Assembly (NCBI GenBank): GCA_024867545.1
Contig: JANFNE010000027.1
Location: forward strand, 558,001-622,000
DNA: 64,000 bases
Source: Phytopythium helicoides
Taxonomy: Eukaryota > Oomycota > Peronosporomycetes > Pythiales > Pythiaceae
Direction: 5' to 3'
Of this stretch, positions 59,448-64,000 are shown piece after piece. The notes beneath the pieces are model-generated. The model was not told the origin of the DNA. It searched no databases and saw only the letters and a program-made list of their open reading frames with translations. The first letter of the stretch is position 1, and the number at the start of each line of letters is the position of its first letter. The translations under genes were made by a program, and so were the position numbers.

Positions 59448-61205
59448 CTACTCGCGAGAGCCGACGGTCGAGTTGAAGCGCGCGCCGGAGAGGCGGCCGG
59501 AGGAGGCGGTGCGGCCGGTCGCGCTGCTCTTCATGTAGCACGTGGGGCCGTTCGGGTCGAGGTTCCAGAACGTGTAGAACTCGCAGCCCTCCGTCTGCTG
59601 GCACAGGTCGCAGCACGTCCACGGGTACAGCGTCTGCACGCTGGCCACGTCGTTGCCGTAGTAGTCAATGTCGGTCTCCATGTCGCCGCACGTGTCCGGC
59701 AGCCCGATGCACTGGTAGTAGTAGTCGTTCCACGGCTGGCAGTACGACCCGCTCGCGCAGCAGCTCGTGCCCCACGCATTGCCGCAGTACTCGCCCTGCG
59801 CAGCGCATGCAGGCGCGCTCGTGGTCGGCGATGGCGTCACCGGGTTCGTGAGGAACGCCGACTGCACCGTCAGCCCGTCCTGTGCGGCGTAGCTCGTCGT
59901 GTTGCCCTCGCCGCTCTTGAGCAGGCAGCGGTACGTGCTCGAGCTCGGCTGCGCATAGAACGAGTACAGGATGCACCCGTCAAAGTCGGAGCAGTACTCG
60001 CAGCACTCGTCTGCCGTCTCGAGCTCAAACTCGTACATGGTGTAGTCCTCGTACATGACGTTTTCGATCGGCGTGCCGCACGTGGGCGTCGAAGTAGGCG
60101 TTGGAGTGGGCGTCGCCGTTGGCGTTGAGGTGGTGGAAGTCGGCGTGGGGGTCGGGGTTGCTGTCGACGAGGTCGGAGTGGGCGTTGGCGCCGTCGTGGG
60201 GGCCGAGGTGCCGGCCACCATGAACGCCGACACGGCTGTCACGCTCGAGCTGTCAGCATAGTTGGTCTTCTCACCCGCTGCGCTCTTGAGGTAGCATGTG
60301 TGCTGACCTGTGGTCGACGAAATGAAGTGCGTGTACAGCACGCAACCAGGGTAAGCAGTGCATGCAGCGCAGCACTGAGCTGCTGTCTGCAGCGTCGACG
60401 TCGCGAGATCAAAGCCGTGGTAGTAGATATTCTTGAGCTGCGTGCCGCAGACGAGTGGAGCAGAGGTCGTCGGCGTCGGCGTTGCTGTGGTCGGTGTTGG
60501 TGTTGGCGTTGGGCCCGCTGTCGTCGGCGTGGGTGTTGCTGTGGTCGGCTCGGGAGTAGCTGTCGATGGCTCGGGTGTCGGTGCCTCAGTTGTTGGCGCA
60601 GGCGTTGGCGAAGGGGTTGGCGCCTCGGTTGTGGGGGCCGGTGTCGGTGATGACGTTGGTGCTTCTGTAGTTGGTGCTGGCGTTGGTGCTTCGGTAGTCG
60701 GAGCTGGGGTCGGTGCCAGCGTTGGGGCCTGAGTCGTTGGCGCAGGCGTTGGCGACACCGTCGGAGGTGAGAGGGTAGTTGGGGCTGGAGTCGGAGGCTT
60801 GGCCGTCGTCGGTGCCGGTGTTGGTGCCGGCGTTGGTGCTGGAGTGGACGCGACGAGCCCTGAGGTGGCAGTCAGACCAAACGGATTGGAGATCTGCAGC
60901 CCCACAGCGCTCTTGAGGAAGCACGTCTTGATGCCGAGGGCCTCGACGAGCGAATACGCCGTGCATCCGCGCGTCTCGGTGCACGCCTGGCAGCACGAGG
61001 CTGCCGTGAGCGAGCTCTTTATGACAAACGTAAGGTCGTAGCCAACGTACAGGACGTCCTTGAGCGCAGCGCCACACTGCGACGCTGAAGGTGAAGGCGT
61101 CGGGGCTGGCGTCACCGGCGAGTGGTTGTAGCCGGAGCCTTCGGCCAGTGGAGACACTGCAACCGCCATAGCGCCAATGAGCGCAGACCCGAGCCGGAGG
61201 TTCAT
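59448..61205 (-). CDS. CBEL-like secreted lectin: four PAN/Apple domains and one CBM1
   Basis: The protein has 585 residues from the ATG at 61205, preferred because a signal peptide follows ([20 protein letters not shown]). Domain order: PAN/Apple at about 44-112; a Thr/Pro stalk of about 130 residues; PAN at 253-330; a short stalk; PAN at 376-452; fungal-type CBM1 at 466-500 ([19 protein letters not shown]); PAN at 506-578. The PAN plus CBM1 combination is that of CBEL, the oomycete wall glycoprotein that binds cellulose and helps adhesion to plant surfaces. There is no hydrophobic C-terminal anchor. It sits head to tail with the related gene at 61838. Confidence 0.92.
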   Translation of the reverse strand: MNLRLGSALIGAMAVAVSPLAEGSGYNHSPVTPAPTPSPSASQCGAALKDVLYVGYDLTFVIKSSLTAASCCQACTETRGCTAYSLVEALGIKTCFLKSAVGLQISNPFGLTATSGLVASTPAPTPAPTPAPTTAKPPTPAPTTLSPPTVSPTPAPTTQAPTLAPTPAPTTEAPTPAPTTEAPTSSPTPAPTTEAPTPSPTPAPTTEAPTPEPSTATPEPTTATPTPTTAGPTPTPTPTTATPTPTTSAPLVCGTQLKNIYYHGFDLATSTLQTAAQCCAACTAYPGCVLYTHFISSTTGQHTCYLKSAAGEKTNYADSSSVTAVSAFMVAGTSAPTTAPTPTPTSSTATPTPTPTSTTSTPTATPTPTPTSTPTCGTPIENVMYEDYTMYEFELETADECCEYCSDFDGCILYSFYAQPSSSTYRCLLKSGEGNTTSYAAQDGLTVQSAFLTNPVTPSPTTSAPACAAQGEYCGNAWGTSCCASGSYCQPWNDYYYQCIGLPDTCGDMETDIDYYGNDVASVQTLYPWTCCDLCQQTEGCEFYTFWNLDPNGPTCYMKSSATGRTASSGRLSGARFNSTVGSRE

Positions 61206-61837
61206 CGCACAGACACAGGAGGTAAGCGTCAAAGCCGGCGAGTTGGGGAATGGCTCCACCTCGCAGTCGGCTTGGTCAGAGGGCAGAGCTTCAGCGCTGA
61301 ATGTGGACCGGCCAGAAGTGCGCAGCGCCGTGCATCAGAGTGGCATCGCCGCCTGCCAAGTGAGGTACCACTGCTGTAAGGGCAGCGTCGCGATGGCGTT
61401 CGCGACACTTTCACACCGCCGGCGTAGAGCATCGAGCACCGCAGCAATCGCTCGGCCGATCTCACCACACACACACAAGACTACACAGGAGCAATTTACC
61501 TGCGGGGCGGCGAAAGCCACCATGGACAGTTGTCGTTGCATGGTTCCTAGGCAGGAGCAAAGGCGTTTTGTTGTTGCTTGAACTGTTGACTCGCACACAT
61601 CCAACTTCAACTTGGTGCGACTACACTACTTTACTGTTCGGACCGCCGAGCCAGCGCGCAAAGCTTTGGGATCGGCCTCGCACGACTAGTGCCACAAAGC
61701 TTGAGCTTCAAGGCAACAATCAAGTATCACATAACTTCAAGTCCCACCGCCGGTCCACGTCCAACGACTACCTGTCTGCCTGCCCTGCCTGCTGGCGGCG
61801 ATCTTGGAACGATGGTGAGCGTCTTCACCAACTCGGC
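61206..61837. other. intergenic region between the two CBEL-like genes
   Basis: 632 bp, presumably the promoter of the downstream CBEL-like gene. An ACACACACAC run lies near 61467. No gene seen. Confidence 0.45.
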
Positions 61838-63621
61838 TTAGGCCGTCACGCTTCCTGACACGGCGCCAGACTTGGTCACCTTGCCGGTCTTGCTGCTCTT
61901 CAGGTAGCACGTCGGGCCTGACGGATCCTGGTTCCAAAACGTGTACGCGACGCAGCCACTGGTCTCCCGGCACAGATCGCAACACGTCCATGGGTAGGTG
62001 GTCTGCACGCTCTTGATGTCGTTCCCGTAGTAATCGACGTTGGTCTCGAGCGAGCTGCAGCCAGTGGGGACGGCGATGCACTGGTAGTAGTAGTCGTTCC
62101 AGGGCTGGCAGTACGACCCGCTCGCACAGCAGCTTGTGCTTGTAGCACTGCCGCAGTTCCCTCCTACAGCCACACACGACGACGAAGGCGTTGGTGTTGG
62201 TGTTGGCGTTGACGCCGGCGTTGGCGTCGGTGTCGTGTAGCCCTTGATGAACGCCGACTGCACCGTGACACCAGAGGCAGCTGCGTACGTGGTCGTGCTC
62301 CCGGCCGCGCTCTTGAGCAGGCAGCGGTACGTGCCCGTGCTCGGCTGCGCGTAGAACGAGTAGAGCACGCAGTCGTCAAACTCGACAGCACAGTACTCGC
62401 AGCACTCGGCCTGCCGTCTCGAGTTCGAACTCGTACAGCGTGTAGTCGTTGTACATGACGTTCTGGATCGGCGTGCCACAGAGACTGTTGTCGTTGGTGG
62501 TGGGAGTCGGAGTCGGCGACGGGGTTGGCGCCGCCGTTGGCGCCGATGTGGAAGAAACCATGAACGCTGACACGGCCTCAACACTCGAACTGTCAGCGTA
62601 GTTGGTCTTCTCGCCCGCTGCACTCTTCAGGTAGCACGTGTGCTGTCCTGTGGTCGTCGAGATGAAGTGCGTGTACAGCACGCAGCTCGGGTTGGACGCG
62701 CACAGCACACAGCAGGCGGCCGCCGTCGTCACGTTTGACGTCGAGATGTCAAACCCGTGGTAGTAGATGTTCGCGAGCTGGTCGCCGCACACGAGCGGTG
62801 CGGACGAAGGCGTCGGCGTCGGGGTCGCCGTGACAACTCCCGACACGGCTCCAGTCTTGGTGACCTTGCCACTCGCACTGCTCTTGAGGTAGCATGTAGG
62901 TCCCGACGGGTCCTGGTTCCAAAACGTGTACGCGACGCAGCCACTGGTCTCCTGGCACAGCTCACAGCACGTCCATGGATAGGTGGTCTGCACGCTCTTG
63001 ATGTCGTTCCCGTAGAAGTCGACGTCTGTCTGCATGCTCCACATCCGTCCGCGACTCCGATGCACTGGTAGTAGTACTCGCTCCAAGGCTGGCAGTACGA
63101 CCCGCTCGCACAGCAGCTCGTGCTTGTTGCGCTGCCGCAGTACTCTCCTTGGGCAGCGCAGGTCGTTGGTGCGGTCGTTGGTGCAGTCGTCGGCGCGGTC
63201 GTGGTCTTCGTGACGGTTCCTGACACGGCACCCTGACTTGGTCACCTTGCCACTACCGCTGGTCTTCAGGTAGCACGTCGGTCCTGACGGGTCCTGGTTC
63301 CAAAACGTGTACGCTGTGCAGCCGCTGGTCTCCTGGCAGAGCTCGCAGCACGTCCACGGGTATGTCGTCTGCACGCTGGAGAGATCGTTCCCGTAGAAGT
63401 CGACGTCGGTCTCGAGCGCGCTGCAGCCGTCGGGGACAGCCGACGCACTGGTAGTAGTACTCGTTCCAGGGCTGGCAGTAGCTGCCGTCGGGGCAGCATG
63501 TCGTGCCGTCCGCGTTGCCGCAGTAGTCGCCCACGGCCGCCGAGCACGTGGCTGCGCGCGCAGTCTCTGCTGTCAGCGCCACTAGCGCCACCGCCTTCCA
63601 AAGCCCCGAGCGTAGCTGCAT
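61838..63621 (-). pseudogene. second CBEL-like gene with three CBM1 domains, four frameshifts
   Basis: The reading starts at the ATG at 63621 with a signal peptide (MQLRSGLWKAVALVALTAE) and ends at TAA (61838-61840). Four one-base shifts interrupt it: near 63438 (extra base), 63229 (extra base), 63047 (missing base) and 62417 (extra base). Each is placed by comparison with intact sister domains. Across them the order is CBM1-PAN, CBM1-PAN, PAN, PAN, CBM1-PAN, with Thr/Pro linkers. The CBM1 units read [11 protein letters not shown] and CCPDGSYCQPW. All cysteines of the domains are retained, so the gene is either freshly broken or intact and misread. If intact it would bind cellulose through three modules, more than the gene at 59448. 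Confidence 0.85.
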
Positions 63622-64000
63622 CTCCAGTGTGCTGTTCGATCTGCGGTGGTGCTTGCGAATTGGCGACTGACCGCCGATGGATGTAGCGGTGCCACGGATG
63701 TGCTTTGGGGTGCCCGACCTTCCCGTTGGCGCCCAACTTCAACTTGGCCCATTGCTACTCACTCGCCTCGAGACCGCTTCAGCCTGTCAAGTTACAACAG
63801 CGAGGGCAGGCCGCGCCGCGACCTCCAACGCGTCTGCAGTCGACGACTCGAACGAGATGTCGCCTACACTGCCGGCTTCACCGCCTCACCTCCTTCACGA
63901 CGCACTCGACTTTGTAGGTCGGACCTCGAATATCCGCACTTGCCATGAAGACTCGCAAGGCTGCTCTTGGCACTACATCCATCACAACGCTCGAGTCCGT
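63622..64000. other. right-edge intergenic region, possible gene start
   Basis: Upstream flank of the second CBEL-like gene. An ATG at 63945 opens a frame on the plus strand (MKTRKAALGTTSITTLES) that is still open at the window edge. Eighteen codons are too few to judge. Confidence 0.25.

Overview
The window reads as nuclear DNA of an oomycete (Phytophthora/Pythium type). The evidence is compact genes with 50-75 bp GT-AG introns, secreted proteins joining PAN/Apple and fungal-type CBM1 cellulose-binding domains (the CBEL architecture), threonine/proline-rich wall-type linkers, a membrane-tethered GH5 glucanase-like protein, and abundant Ty1/copia and Ty3/gypsy elements. Nothing prokaryotic was found.

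Layout. 0.9-6.1 kb: a ZZ-finger coiled-coil protein and a GPI-type, mucin-like secreted protein with 13 copies of a 41-residue repeat, both on the minus strand. 6.4-14.8 kb: two copies of a 3.1 kb segment, each with a Cys-rich secreted paralogue of the mucin-like protein facing a Ser/Thr kinase gene. The first copy was cut inside the kinase, so that kinase lacks its ATP-binding start. 15.2-17.5 kb: a Fanzor gene, the eukaryotic TnpB-like RNA-guided nuclease family, with RuvC motifs readable but broken by one in-frame stop and one frameshift. 17.6-22.5 kb: an intact copia element with LTRs identical by eye and a 5-bp target duplication. 22.5-23.7 kb: a secreted purple-acid-phosphatase-like enzyme.

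24.3-42.4 kb: 1.6 kb direct repeats enclose an unusual gene that resembles large-DNA-virus KilA-N/MSV199-type proteins. It is split by a 12.6 kb gypsy block: a chromovirus-like element with two RNase H regions, plus an inverted third LTR. 44-45 kb: a C2H2 zinc-finger factor. 47.6-50.9 kb: a 3.4 kb inverted repeat. 51-59 kb is a dense housekeeping block: Nup58-like nucleoporin, GH5-like membrane protein, chorismate-lyase-like protein, mitochondrial bL34 and a tail-anchored protein. 59.4-63.6 kb: two tandem CBEL-like genes, the second broken by four one-base frameshifts.

The clearest leads are the Fanzor locus, a DNA word (AGCGGAA or its complement) occurring about 44 times in the gypsy element, a GH5-like protein that has lost both catalytic glutamates, the long inverted repeat, and flanking sequences that imply an LTR-mediated inversion. 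Several genes differ from a clean frame by one base only, so assembly error must be considered before calling them dead.
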